19,729 nt of DNA, from assembly GCA_002338515.1 (NCBI GenBank), contig DDIL01000190.1, positions 1-19,729 of the forward strand, in the 5' to 3' direction. The position numbers were made by a program, and so were the translations under genes. Of the stretch, positions 1-8,458 are shown one piece after another (position 1 is the first letter of the stretch; every line of letters begins with the position of its first letter). The notes beneath the pieces are model-generated. The model searched no databases, was not told where the DNA came from, and worked only from the letters and a program-made list of their open reading frames with translations. This DNA is from Glaciecola sp. UBA1851 (GTDB lineage Bacteria; Pseudomonadota; Gammaproteobacteria; Enterobacterales; Alteromonadaceae).

Positions 1-2229
1 TCTGAAAGCCTCATGGTGCAAGATGCCATGCTCGCATTTACAAGTGGCTTTAACGCTTATTCCAACGAAAGGCAAACCGCTACTAACATACAGAGCAAAA
101 ATAAAGCCTATTATAAAACTGAATTCGTTGGTCACTTTGAATCCATAAATGGCACCAAAGATGTCGATACTAATAATCTGCTTTCAAAATTATCCACCAA
201 TGCGCAATTGCTTCAGTATGATTTCATTGCAAATAACAGGTTCCCTCTCGGTGAAAAACATAAATTATCTGCGTTAAACAATGATACTCGCTACGCCACC
301 GAACATGAAAAATATCATGAAATATTTGCGTCATATATCGATAAATATGGATTTTATGATTTATTTTTAGTCGATCACAATACAGGTAATATTGTATATT
401 CTGTATTCAAAGAATTGGACTTTGCCACATCATTAAAGTCAGGTCCTTATTCCAATTCCGGTATTGGCAAAGCATATGAGTTGAGTGAAAAAAACGCCAC
501 AAAGGGTTATGTTGGTTTGACTGACTTTGCTCCGTACTTACCTAGTTACAACGCGCCGGCATCCTTTGTTAGTACACCAATTTTTCATGATAATAAGCAA
601 ATAGGCACACTGATATTACAAATGCCAATTGATAAAATAAACCTAGTAATGACTCATAGTCGTTTATGGGAAAATGTGGGACTTGGACAAACTGGTCAAA
701 CGTATTTAGTTGGCTCTGATTTTACAATGCGCAGTAACAATCGCTTATTAATCGAAAACAAACAAGCATACTTGAGCGCCCTTGCTAATAATGACACAAC
801 GGCGCAAATTATTAACAAGATTGAAAAACAAAATACGTCTATTGGCTTACATGATATCGACAACAAAGCGACTCGGGCTGCTTTATCAGGTGAAACTGGG
901 GTAGATAGTTTTACTGATTATCGTTCTGTTGATGTACTGACTGCCTATAAACCTATTACTGTCAATGGTTTAAATTGGGCAATTATGAGTGAAATAGACC
1001 AGCAAGAGGCGTTTTCAGCAATTAATTTGATATCAAAAACAACCAAGGAAACGGCGTTATTTGCCATACTTTTTGGCGCTCTGCTAGGCCCTTTAGCCGC
1101 ATGGTTTTTAGCTAAAACCCTAACAAAACCGATAAAAGAACTTCATAACACAGTAAAAGCACTGGCCAATGGAGATGGTGACTTAACAAAAAGAGTGGAT
1201 ATACAAGGTAAACATGAAATAGTTGAGTTAAGCAATCAATTAAATGACTTCCTTGGTTTCTTAGATGATAAATTTTCAAATTTAATTGCGTCTGCATTAA
1301 GACTCATTCCCATGTCAAAAGAATTGTCACAAGGAAATGCAGCATTAACCGAAGTATCTAACAAACAAAATAAACAAATTACTAATTTACGCACTAAACT
1401 AGCAGACTCTTCAGCCTCTATTGAAAGCGTTGAACAATGCTCCATACAAATCAATCAGCGCAGTTCGGAAACAAGAGAAACAGTTGGGCATAGCTTACAA
1501 ACCTTTGATGAAACTAGTTTAGAAATGGATAGTTTATTCGGAATTATTGAATCAACAACAGGGTCAGTTGATAGCTTAAAACAAGAAAGTGATAATATAT
1601 TTGCGTTAATTGATGTTATTAGTGAAATTGCAGACCAAACTAATTTGTTAGCGTTAAACGCTGCAATTGAAGCTGCCAGAGCAGGCGAAGCTGGCAGAGG
1701 GTTTGCCGTAGTAGCAGATGAAGTAAGAGCACTTGCTACGAGAACTCGCAACTCTACTTTAGAGGTATCGGCCATGGTAAATGCCATTCAGGCAACTACC
1801 ATTAAAGTAGTGGACAAAATGGAAGCTGGGCAAAAAGTCACCCACACTTGCAAAGAAAAAATTCAGAATGCGAAAGATAAGTTAAATCGAATCAATGAAA
1901 CTGTTGATAATATTGGTGATAGTGTAAATGGTATAACTCAAGCAGTGACTAGCCAATCTGAGAATTTTCTTGCTGTTATGCAAGACTTCGATGAGTTAGA
2001 TCAAATTTTCAATGAGTCTAAACAAGCAAGCCAAGTAAATATTCAAATTGGTGTTGATATGAGTAAAATGAGTATGAAACTGCACGACATGGTGTCATGC
2101 TTTACATTAACCAATTCCGATTGGTACATAGGTCAACGCAATAAAGTTAGAATTGATAAAGACATGATCCAAGATATGATTGGAGAGTCACAAGCACTTG
2201 TGCAAGAAGATGAAGATGTGTTGTTTTAA
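1..2229 (+). CDS. Methyl-accepting chemotaxis protein, 5' end outside the window
   Basis: This is a transmembrane chemoreceptor that would signal to CheA/CheW and so to the flagellar motor. The frame is open back to base 1, and the first Met (base 13) lies inside what looks like periplasmic sensor sequence with no N-terminal membrane helix before it, so the true start is upstream. Numbering from that Met, residues about 50-335 are an extracellular Cache-like sensor region (a YGFYDLFLVD block, then a second lobe ending in LTAYKPITVNGLNWAIMSE). Residues about 346-368 are a membrane helix and about 369-422 a HAMP domain (LTKPIKELHNTVKALANGDGDLTKRV). The cytoplasmic signalling hairpin has its highly conserved tip near 537-575 (SEIADQTNLLALNAAIEAAR, then AGEAGRGFAVVADEVRALA). 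The C terminus is acidic (EDEDVLF) and lacks a CheR-tethering NWETF-type pentapeptide. The ligand cannot be told from sequence. The family call is secure. Confidence 0.95.
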   Translation, partial: SESLMVQDAMLAFTSGFNAYSNERQTATNIQSKNKAYYKTEFVGHFESINGTKDVDTNNLLSKLSTNAQLLQYDFIANNRFPLGEKHKLSALNNDTRYATEHEKYHEIFASYIDKYGFYDLFLVDHNTGNIVYSVFKELDFATSLKSGPYSNSGIGKAYELSEKNATKGYVGLTDFAPYLPSYNAPASFVSTPIFHDNKQIGTLILQMPIDKINLVMTHSRLWENVGLGQTGQTYLVGSDFTMRSNNRLLIENKQAYLSALANNDTTAQIINKIEKQNTSIGLHDIDNKATRAALSGETGVDSFTDYRSVDVLTAYKPITVNGLNWAIMSEIDQQEAFSAINLISKTTKETALFAILFGALLGPLAAWFLAKTLTKPIKELHNTVKALANGDGDLTKRVDIQGKHEIVELSNQLNDFLGFLDDKFSNLIASALRLIPMSKELSQGNAALTEVSNKQNKQITNLRTKLADSSASIESVEQCSIQINQRSSETRETVGHSLQTFDETSLEMDSLFGIIESTTGSVDSLKQESDNIFALIDVISEIADQTNLLALNAAIEAARAGEAGRGFAVVADEVRALATRTRNSTLEVSAMVNAIQATTIKVVDKMEAGQKVTHTCKEKIQNAKDKLNRINETVDNIGDSVNGITQAVTSQSENFLAVMQDFDELDQIFNESKQASQVNIQIGVDMSKMSMKLHDMVSCFTLTNSDWYIGQRNKVRIDKDMIQDMIGESQALVQEDEDVLF

Positions 2230-2478
2230 ACGCAAACATTGGTTGGAGTTTTGCTACATACCATAATTTGACTCGTCAAACAGTTAGTTACAAAGTTTAA
2301 ACGCATGCTCAAACTTAAAATATCTTTTCTGTTGAGCCTTAAAACTATTCTCTTTATACTCAGTAACAGTTACCTGGATATGTTACTTAATGTGATATAT
2401 GTCTAATTGGCATTGTATCGTTTTAATCCATCCCTAAATTCCCTTTTTAAACATTTAAAATAATAATAAAGGAATCTA
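2230..2478. promoter_or_regulatory. Intergenic region upstream of the tricorn-like gene
   Basis: This 249-base gap follows the chemoreceptor gene. No strong terminator is visible. It holds a perfect short palindrome TTTGACTCGTCAAA (2267-2280) and GTAACAGTTAC (2363-2373). A weak sigma70-like pair, TTACCT (2370-2375) and TGATAT (2393-2398), has a 17-base spacer and could drive the downstream gene. The ribosome binding site AAAGGA (2468-2473) precedes the ATG at 2479. The promoter call is tentative; the palindromes are directly visible but of unknown meaning. Confidence 0.3.
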
Positions 2479-5400
2479 ATGAAAACCTTATTACCTAGTT
2501 TTTTGCTGGCAGTCTATACCTTACTTAATATAGCCAACGCGCAGACAACACCAGAGTGGGTTCGTTATACAAGTATTTCCCCAAATGGCGACACGATTGC
2601 TTTTACCTACAAGGGTGATATTTATCGCGTCGATGCAAACGGTGGTGAGGCAACACGGCTAACTTTTCATCAAGCACACGATTATCAACCAGTATGGAGT
2701 CACGACGGCAGTTCTATTGCATTTGCCTCAGAACGCTTCGGAAACTTTGACGTATTTATTATGAATGCACAAGGTGGCCAAGCGACTCGCCTAACCTTTC
2801 ACTCAAGTGATGAAGAACCTTACAGCTTTAATGCAAATGATACCGAGGTAATCTTTAAGGGACGGCGAATGGACTTGGCTAGCCATAGACATTACCCATC
2901 AACTAGGCATCCAGAGCTTTATTCTGTGGGTGTAAATGGTGGGCGCATTGACCAAATATTTACTATGGCAGCGGAGGCTATCGATTTTAACAAACAAGGT
3001 AACGAGTTTGTTTATCAAGATAGTAAAGGGGCAGATAATAAATGGCGCAAACATCATACTAGTGCTGCGACTAAAGATATTTGGCGTTACAATTTAGGTA
3101 CTAAAAAGCATCAACAATTAACTGACTTTAAAGGTGAAGACCGAAACCCCGTATACGCAAGTGATAATAAAGTAGTGTATTACTTAAGCGAGGAAAGCGG
3201 CTCGTTTAATGTCCACTCAATGAACATTAATCGTCCAAATAGAAACAAACAAATAACTGACTTTGAGCTTCATCCGGTTAGATTTTTGTCTCTTGGTTCC
3301 AAAAATGGTAAAGACATTCTGGCGTTTACCTACCATGGCAGACCATTCACAATGGTGCCAGGCCAACCCCCTAAAGCTGTCAATATTAGTATTCGTACCC
3401 AAGACAATCATAACTATTTTGACATGCAGAATGTAAATGGTGAAATTGCAGAAATGACAGTTTCACCAGATGGAAAAGAGATTGCATTCATTGCTCATGG
3501 TGACGTATTTGTTGCATCTAAGGATGGCGCATTTACCAAACAAATTACGCATACTGCAGCGGCGGAGCGATTTGTCGAATTTGATCCAAAAGGCAAATAT
3601 TTACTATACGCGTCAGAGAGAAACAGCAAGTGGTCTATATTTAAAGCAGAAAAGGCAAGAGATGTAGAGCCTTTTTTCTATGCAGCCACGTTAATAAAGG
3701 AAACACCATTAATAGAGAATAGCACTGACAACTACCTGCCTAAAATTTCTCCTAATGGCGAGTATGTCGCTTATATTGAAGATAGGCGCACATTAAAAAT
3801 ACAAAACCTTGAAACACAAGAAAGCACCGTCTTAATTGAAAGAAAAGACATGATTCATATGCGTGATGGTGATCAAGATTTTAGTTGGAGCCCTGATAGT
3901 CAATGGATTTTATTTACCTTCGATAAGCTATTAAATAACTCTGACATTGCGTTAGTTAATATTAGCGGTAGTGACAGTAAGCAGATAATGGTGCCAAGCG
4001 GATATTATGATTTTAGCCCTCGTTTTGTTAACGAAGGCAATCAAATTATGTGGTTTTCCAATAGAGATGGCATGCGTAATTACGCAACTAGTGCAAGAAC
4101 ACAGTTTGACGTTTACACGCAATTTTTGAATCAAGAAACTTGGGACAAATTTAACTTAAATGAAGATGAATTTAAGCTTTATGAAGCAATAGAAGAAGCA
4201 AACAAAGTTGAAGATGACGATAAAAAAGAGGAAGACGAAACCAAGGATAATGAGAAAGCAGATACGCCACAACCACTTAATATTGAATGGGATGAGTTAG
4301 ATGACCGTATTGCACGATTAACCATTCATAGTTCAATTTTAGGTGACGCGGTTGTAAATAAAGACGCAACTAAACTTTATTATTTAGCAAAGTTTGAAGA
4401 CGAATATGATTTATGGGAAACCGATACTCGTACTAAAGACACTAAAAAATTAATTAGTCTGGGCGCACGTAGTGGTAGCTTGCAATACAATAGCGATTTT
4501 AGTGAGTTATATTTATTAAGTGGCGGCAGTATAAAAAGTTTAGATGTTGATGCGGGTAAATCTAAAACAATTAGCATAAAAGAAGATGTAGAAATAGACC
4601 TTAATGCACAACGACAAATGGCTTTCGAACATGTATGGCTGCGTACATCAAAAATCTTTTACGAACCGAGCTTTCACGGAATTAATTGGCAGCTGATGTT
4701 CGATGAATATCAACCGAAAGTGAAGGATACATCAAACGGCCATGAATTTACTGAATTACTAAGTGAAATGATTGGTGAATTAAATGTATCTCATGCAGGT
4801 GCCCGCTATAGAAGTAATATAGAAAATGCTGACCAAACTGCAAAATTAGGCATATTTTATGATTATAAACATGAAGGTAACGGCGTAAAAATTGTAGAAG
4901 TTGTAAACGGCGGTCCATTAGATAAAGCAAAATTTGATATTCAACCAGGTATGATCATCGAAAAAATTGATGGAAACATTATTTCCCCTGCAATAGATTG
5001 GCATAGTTTGCTAAATAGAAAAGCGGGTAAATTTGTATTGCTCGATGTGGCCAATGGTAATGATGTTAAACAAATAACTGTTAAACCAATCACTCAGCGT
5101 CAACAAGATAGATTATTGTACAAGCGTTTTGTAAAAATAAACGAACAAGAAGTATTAGAAAAAAGTAACGGCCAGTTAGGATATGTGCATATTCCGGGAA
5201 TGGGAGATGGCCCATACCGAAGCATATTTGGCGATATAATGGGTCGTTTTTATAATAAAAAAGGAATGGTGATTGATACAAGATTTAACGGAGGCGGTGA
5301 TTTAGTTGCTGATCTAGCCATGTTTTTTACCGGCGAATCTTTCTTAACTTACGCAACAGCAGACAAAGTTGTTGGCGGGGAACCAACCTCAAGGTATACC

Positions 5401-5721
5401 AAACCTATTATCACATTGTTTAATGAAAACATGTATAGCGATGGTCATTGTTATGCAAGTGGTTGGACTGATCTTAAACTGGGTAAATCAGTTGGAATGC
5501 CAGTACCGGGAACATGCAGCTTTGCTGGATGGGAATCGTTACCCATGGGTGGTTTTTGGGGAGTAGTACCAGTTAGTGCGAAAAACAAAAAAGGCGAATG
5601 GCTAGAGAATAATCAAACCGAACCAGATATTTTGGTGAAAAACGAACCTGGCGTTGTAGATTTTGGAACAGACCAACAGTTAGAAAGGGCTATTAAAGAG
5701 CTGTTGAAAGACGTAAAGTAA
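2479..5721 (+). CDS. Exported tricorn-like S41 family protease
   Basis: This is a large serine peptidase of the tricorn type (MEROPS S41B). The family degrades oligopeptides released by other proteases; here the protein is probably periplasmic. Residues 1-21 form a signal peptide with likely cleavage after ANA (A21/Q22). Residues about 25-560 contain repeated PD40/WD40-like beta-propeller blades (SPNGDTIAFTYKGDIYRV, WSHDGSSIAFASERFGNFDV, SPDGKEIAFIAHGDVFV). An Asp/Glu/Lys-rich linker lies near 572-600. A core domain, a PDZ domain (about 795-870) and a C-terminal S41 domain follow. By analogy with Thermoplasma tricorn (S745, H746, S965, E1023), the catalytic residues are Ser771-His772 (VSHAGAR), Ser987 (YSDGH) and Glu1048 (TEPDI), so the enzyme looks intact. 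Its 1080 residues match full-length tricorn homologues. It seems to be monocistronic and ends at a shared terminator. Family and catalytic assignment are strong; the substrate is unknown. Confidence 0.93.
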   Translation: MKTLLPSFLLAVYTLLNIANAQTTPEWVRYTSISPNGDTIAFTYKGDIYRVDANGGEATRLTFHQAHDYQPVWSHDGSSIAFASERFGNFDVFIMNAQGGQATRLTFHSSDEEPYSFNANDTEVIFKGRRMDLASHRHYPSTRHPELYSVGVNGGRIDQIFTMAAEAIDFNKQGNEFVYQDSKGADNKWRKHHTSAATKDIWRYNLGTKKHQQLTDFKGEDRNPVYASDNKVVYYLSEESGSFNVHSMNINRPNRNKQITDFELHPVRFLSLGSKNGKDILAFTYHGRPFTMVPGQPPKAVNISIRTQDNHNYFDMQNVNGEIAEMTVSPDGKEIAFIAHGDVFVASKDGAFTKQITHTAAAERFVEFDPKGKYLLYASERNSKWSIFKAEKARDVEPFFYAATLIKETPLIENSTDNYLPKISPNGEYVAYIEDRRTLKIQNLETQESTVLIERKDMIHMRDGDQDFSWSPDSQWILFTFDKLLNNSDIALVNISGSDSKQIMVPSGYYDFSPRFVNEGNQIMWFSNRDGMRNYATSARTQFDVYTQFLNQETWDKFNLNEDEFKLYEAIEEANKVEDDDKKEEDETKDNEKADTPQPLNIEWDELDDRIARLTIHSSILGDAVVNKDATKLYYLAKFEDEYDLWETDTRTKDTKKLISLGARSGSLQYNSDFSELYLLSGGSIKSLDVDAGKSKTISIKEDVEIDLNAQRQMAFEHVWLRTSKIFYEPSFHGINWQLMFDEYQPKVKDTSNGHEFTELLSEMIGELNVSHAGARYRSNIENADQTAKLGIFYDYKHEGNGVKIVEVVNGGPLDKAKFDIQPGMIIEKIDGNIISPAIDWHSLLNRKAGKFVLLDVANGNDVKQITVKPITQRQQDRLLYKRFVKINEQEVLEKSNGQLGYVHIPGMGDGPYRSIFGDIMGRFYNKKGMVIDTRFNGGGDLVADLAMFFTGESFLTYATADKVVGGEPTSRYTKPIITLFNENMYSDGHCYASGWTDLKLGKSVGMPVPGTCSFAGWESLPMGGFWGVVPVSAKNKKGEWLENNQTEPDILVKNEPGVVDFGTDQQLERAIKELLKDVK

Positions 5722-5748
5722 CTAGGTCGTGTATTGAAAACGCATAAA

Positions 5749-5774
5749 AAAAGCTCCCTTTAAAGGGAGCTTTT
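5749..5774. terminator. Bidirectional rho-independent terminator
   Basis: The perfect palindrome AGCTCCCTTTAAAGGGAGCT (5752-5771) is preceded by an A run and followed by TTTT. It therefore gives a GC-containing stem with a U tract when read from either strand. It lies between the convergent tricorn-like gene (ending at 5721) and the phasin gene (ending at 5796) and should terminate both. Confidence 0.88.
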
Positions 5775-5795
5775 CATTTAAAAATTTGTTGTTAA

Positions 5796-6137
5796 TTAAA
5801 CAGCAACTTTTAATTTAGATGCAACTTCTTCGCTAGCACCTTTGATTACTTCGCCAGCTTTTTCAGAAGCACTAGTTACTACAGTGTAAGCTTCTTTAGC
5901 AGAATCTGTTAGAGTAGATTGTAAAGCTTCTAAATAAGCTTTTTGTGCTTCAGCAAGACTCATTACGTCTTTTTGCTGGCCAGCAGTTTCAACAAAAGAT
6001 ACGCTGCTGCTTAATAGTGTAGAAAAAAGTGCACTTTGCTTTTCAGCTAAGTCTTGGATAGTTGCCATGCTTAAAGATGCTAATTCGTTAACTGGCTTTG
6101 TAGACGCTTCTAATTGCTCATTGATTTTGTCAAACAT
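5796..6137 (-). CDS. phaP: Phasin family protein (polyhydroxyalkanoate granule-associated)
   Basis: Phasins are small amphipathic proteins that coat polyhydroxyalkanoate granules in the cytoplasm and control their size and number. The 113-residue product is almost entirely predicted helix and has the phasin_2-type pattern: an N-terminal MFDKINEQLEAS, then LASLSMATIQDLAEKQSALF, and a repeated Ala/Glu/Lys-rich C-terminal half (SAKEAYTVVTSASEKAGEVIKGASEEVA). It has no signal peptide and no cysteine. The length suits the short phasins of Vibrio and Alteromonadales. The ATG at 6137 has a good ribosome binding site (AAGGGG, minus strand, 6144-6149). No synthase (phaC), thiolase or reductase gene lies nearby, so the gene is on its own here. 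Two identical palindromes in its promoter region suggest PhaR-type repression. The family call is firm; the symbol is by family. Confidence 0.85.
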   Translation of the reverse strand: MFDKINEQLEASTKPVNELASLSMATIQDLAEKQSALFSTLLSSSVSFVETAGQQKDVMSLAEAQKAYLEALQSTLTDSAKEAYTVVTSASEKAGEVIKGASEEVASKLKVAV

Positions 6138-6217
6138 TGTATTCCCCTTTAAGGATATTTAAATAAAAATTGAAACTCACCCTTTTAAACCAACGGGCAT
6201 ATCACCTTACATCATTT

Positions 6218-6232
6218 TGTTGCACTGCAACA
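6218..6232. promoter_or_regulatory. PhaR-like operator, downstream copy
   Basis: TGTTGCACTGCAACA is a perfect 7-bp inverted repeat around one central base. It is an exact copy of the site at 6284-6298; identity extends over 21 bases (6215-6235 versus 6281-6301). Relative to the proposed phasin promoter it lies just past the expected transcription start, where a bound repressor would block RNA polymerase. Its TTGC-N3-GCAA core resembles the CTGC-N3-GCAG site reported for the PHA repressor PhaR. The repeat is seen; PhaR binding is inferred. Confidence 0.6.
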
Positions 6233-6246
6233 TTTGGTATAAGCCA

Positions 6247-6274
6247 ATAATAATAGAATATAAAACGAAAGCAA
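6247..6274 (-). promoter_or_regulatory. Putative phasin promoter
   Basis: Reading the minus strand, TTGCTT (plus positions 6269-6274) is separated by 16 bases from TATTAT (plus 6247-6252). This gives a plausible sigma70 promoter about 100 bases upstream of the phasin ATG. The two identical palindromes sit immediately before the -35 and shortly after the expected start point. The hexamers are only moderate matches, so the position is tentative. Confidence 0.4.
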
Positions 6275-6283
6275 GCCTTTTTT

Positions 6284-6298
6284 TGTTGCACTGCAACA
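6284..6298. promoter_or_regulatory. PhaR-like operator, upstream copy
   Basis: This is the second exact TGTTGCACTGCAACA palindrome, with its centre 66 bp from the first. It lies just upstream of the proposed -35 of the phasin promoter. Two copies flanking one promoter is a common arrangement for cooperative repression. The rest of this 352-base gap is AT-rich and holds no gene; it also contains the rimK leader. Confidence 0.6.
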
Positions 6299-6362
6299 TT
6301 TTTTAAAATAAATCGCTAAAATTTCCCTATCCATATGTTTTATATGCATTTTAATCCCACCA

Positions 6363-6489
6363 ATACCATAGTGGTATATAAACAGGTAATTGTTCTACTA
6401 TTTAAATATTTGTAAAACTTGCAAATTAAGTGTGTGTAATCTAGGTTATCAGATTTATACTTAAGTTCTATAACCGTTACGGAGCTAAC
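6363..6489 (+). promoter_or_regulatory. rimK upstream region: palindrome, -10 candidate, RBS
   Basis: ATACCATAGTGGTAT (6363-6377) has perfect 6-bp arms around TAG and may be a regulator site. TATACT (6456-6461) matches a -10 hexamer at five of six positions, but no good -35 lies at the right distance. GGAG at 6481-6484 is the likely ribosome binding site for the ATG at 6490. No gene is present. Confidence 0.3.
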
Positions 6490-7395
6490 ATGCGAATTGC
6501 TATCTTATCGCGAAATCCTAAATTATATTCAACCAGACGACTTCAAGAAGCAGGCACTGAAAAAGGGTGCCAAGTGGATGTCATTGACACCATGCATTGT
6601 TATATGGACATTACAAGTAATAAACCAAGTGTAAGATATAAAGGAAAACCATTACCTAAATACGACGCAGTTATACCAAGAATTGGGGCTTCTGTTACCT
6701 TTTATGGCACATCTGTAGTTAGACAATTCGAAATGACAGGTACATTTAGTATAAATGAATCGGTCGCTATCAGTCGTTCTCGCGACAAATTACGTTCATT
6801 GCAGTTATTGTCACGCAAAGGCATTGGTATGCCCAGAACAGGCTTTGCCAATCACCCTGACAAAATTGATGACTTAATCAAAAACGTAGGCGGCGCACCT
6901 GTCGTCATAAAGTTATTAGAAGGGACACAAGGTATTGGCGTAGTACTAGCTGAAACCGCTAAGACGGCTGAAGCTATTATAGAAGCATTTATGGGTTTAA
7001 ATGCCAGCATATTAGTTCAAGAGTACATAAAAGAAGCAGGTGGTTCTGATATTCGCTGTTTTGTTGTAGGCGGCAAAGTGATTGCGGCTATGAAGCGCCA
7101 AGCAGCACCAGGTGAATTTCGCTCCAACCTACACCGCGGCGGAACCGCAAGCCTAGTTCGTTTATCACCCTTGGAAAGAAAAACCGCAGTAGATGCAGCA
7201 AAAACAATGGGGCTAAATATGGCAGGCGTTGATTTACTTCGTTCAAATTCAGGGCCAGTTGTGATGGAAGTAAACTCATCACCGGGCTTAGAAGGCATAG
7301 AAAAAGCAACAGGCAAAAATGTTGCTGGTTTAATTATTGATTACATTATAAAAAACGCAAAACCTAATAATACGCGTACACGTGGAAAAGGCTAA
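6490..7395 (+). CDS. rimK: Ribosomal protein S6--L-glutamate ligase RimK
   Basis: RimK is an ATP-grasp ligase that adds glutamate residues one after another to the C terminus of ribosomal protein S6 (RpsF), using ATP, in the cytoplasm. The 301-residue product has the family's usual length and layout: an N-terminal MRIAILSRNPKLYSTRRLQEA domain, a central VVIKLLEGTQGIGVVLAE nucleotide-binding segment, RQAAPGEFRSNLHRGG, and the C-terminal metal-binding VVMEVNSSPGLEGIE. The ATG is supported by a GGAG ribosome binding site and by alignment with the known N terminus. It is the first gene of a three-gene operon. Its TAA overlaps the next gene's ATG by one base (TAATG), which suggests translational coupling. 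Nothing looks truncated. Confidence 0.96.
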   Translation: MRIAILSRNPKLYSTRRLQEAGTEKGCQVDVIDTMHCYMDITSNKPSVRYKGKPLPKYDAVIPRIGASVTFYGTSVVRQFEMTGTFSINESVAISRSRDKLRSLQLLSRKGIGMPRTGFANHPDKIDDLIKNVGGAPVVIKLLEGTQGIGVVLAETAKTAEAIIEAFMGLNASILVQEYIKEAGGSDIRCFVVGGKVIAAMKRQAAPGEFRSNLHRGGTASLVRLSPLERKTAVDAAKTMGLNMAGVDLLRSNSGPVVMEVNSSPGLEGIEKATGKNVAGLIIDYIIKNAKPNNTRTRGKG

Positions 7396-8432
7396 TGAAA
7401 CAAATAATCATTGGGGGGCAAGAAGTAAAAGCAGGTGAAACCAAACGTATTCAGCTTGAAATGCCGCCGTTATATACTGATACACATATGTCAATTCCAG
7501 TACACGTGCAAAGAGGAAAACGCGATGGTCCTACTTTATTTGTTAGCGCAGCCATTCATGGGGACGAATTAAACGGAATAGAAATTATTAATAGGTTACT
7601 AAGAAGCAGCGCGATTAAACGTTTGCGCGGCACATTAATAGCCGTTCCCATGGTGAATGTATATGGGGTACTTAGCCAAAGCCGTTACTTACCTGATAGA
7701 CGAGATTTAAACAGGAGCTTTCCAGGATCGAAAAAAGGGTCTTTGGCGGGCAGATTGGCGCATTTATTTTTAAATGAAATAGTAGAACAATGTGATATTG
7801 GCATTGACTTACATACAGGCGCTATTCATAGAAGCAACCTTCCCCAAATTCGAGCTAATTTAAGCGACCCTGAAACATTAGAAATGGCCAAAGCTTTTGG
7901 GTTGCCTGTTTTATTAAATGCTGAATTACGAGACGGCTCTTTACGTCAAGTAGCCAGTGAGATGGGTGTAAAAATGGTGTTGTATGAGGCAGGCCAGGCA
8001 TTAAGATATGATGAATTTTCTATTCGCGCAGGTGTAAAGGGTATTATAAACATAATGCGACATACCGGTATGTTAAACAAAACTACACGCAAAGGTCCGA
8101 ATATCAAAATGTTTGTTGCTAAGCAAAGCGGATGGGTGAGAGCAAACGAATCTGGCTTCGTTATGCATAAAGCACAACTTGGTGATCATATTGGTAAAGA
8201 CGAAATACTTGCTACCATTTCAGACCCATTCGGCGATGTATTAGATAATGTTTTCTCACCTCAGGAAGGTGTGGTTATTGGTAAACAAAACATACCTCTG
8301 GTTCAAGAAGGAGAAGCTATTTACCACATCGCTTACTTTGGAAAACCCGATTCAGTTGCAGAGCATCTTGAGCTAGTTCAAGACAATTTACTACCAACTG
8401 ACGTGTCATCTGTCAGTAGTGTTGAAAACTAG
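7395..8432 (+). CDS. AstE/AspA-like succinylglutamate desuccinylase/aspartoacylase family protein
   Basis: This is a zinc-dependent hydrolase of the M14-like AstE/aspartoacylase family, which cleaves amide bonds of N-acyl amino acids. The predicted zinc ligands are His55 and Glu58 (AAIHGDELNG) and His140 (IDLHTG); Glu198 (VLYEAGQ) is the likely catalytic glutamate. The C-terminal part (about 235-325) resembles the beta-barrel/lipoyl-like domain of this subgroup. The product has 345 residues. It starts on the last base of rimK and lies 26 bases before the RimB-type protease gene. Gene neighbourhood therefore suggests a role in processing glutamate tails or glutamylated peptides rather than arginine catabolism: no ast genes are present. 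That function is inference; the family call is secure. Confidence 0.9.
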   Translation: MKQIIIGGQEVKAGETKRIQLEMPPLYTDTHMSIPVHVQRGKRDGPTLFVSAAIHGDELNGIEIINRLLRSSAIKRLRGTLIAVPMVNVYGVLSQSRYLPDRRDLNRSFPGSKKGSLAGRLAHLFLNEIVEQCDIGIDLHTGAIHRSNLPQIRANLSDPETLEMAKAFGLPVLLNAELRDGSLRQVASEMGVKMVLYEAGQALRYDEFSIRAGVKGIINIMRHTGMLNKTTRKGPNIKMFVAKQSGWVRANESGFVMHKAQLGDHIGKDEILATISDPFGDVLDNVFSPQEGVVIGKQNIPLVQEGEAIYHIAYFGKPDSVAEHLELVQDNLLPTDVSSVSSVEN

Positions 8433-8458
8433 GCAAGTCGTTCTTAACAGGAATAATT

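Noticed and set aside
13..15. ATG at base 13 as the true start of the chemoreceptor
   Set aside because: The frame is open to base 1, no ribosome binding site is seen, and the protein would lack the N-terminal membrane helix expected before its sensor domain.
2363..2373. GTAACAGTTAC palindrome as a known regulator site
   Set aside because: It is short and I cannot match it to a known operator with confidence; kept only as a note in the intergenic entry.
7017..7316. Minus-strand open frames inside rimK and in other long genes
   Set aside because: They are antisense to clear conserved genes, have no ribosome binding sites, and their translations resemble no family.
7395..8432. AstE of the arginine succinyltransferase pathway
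   Set aside because: No astA, astB, astC or astD neighbours; the gene is coupled to rimK and rimB, so the pathway name would mislead.
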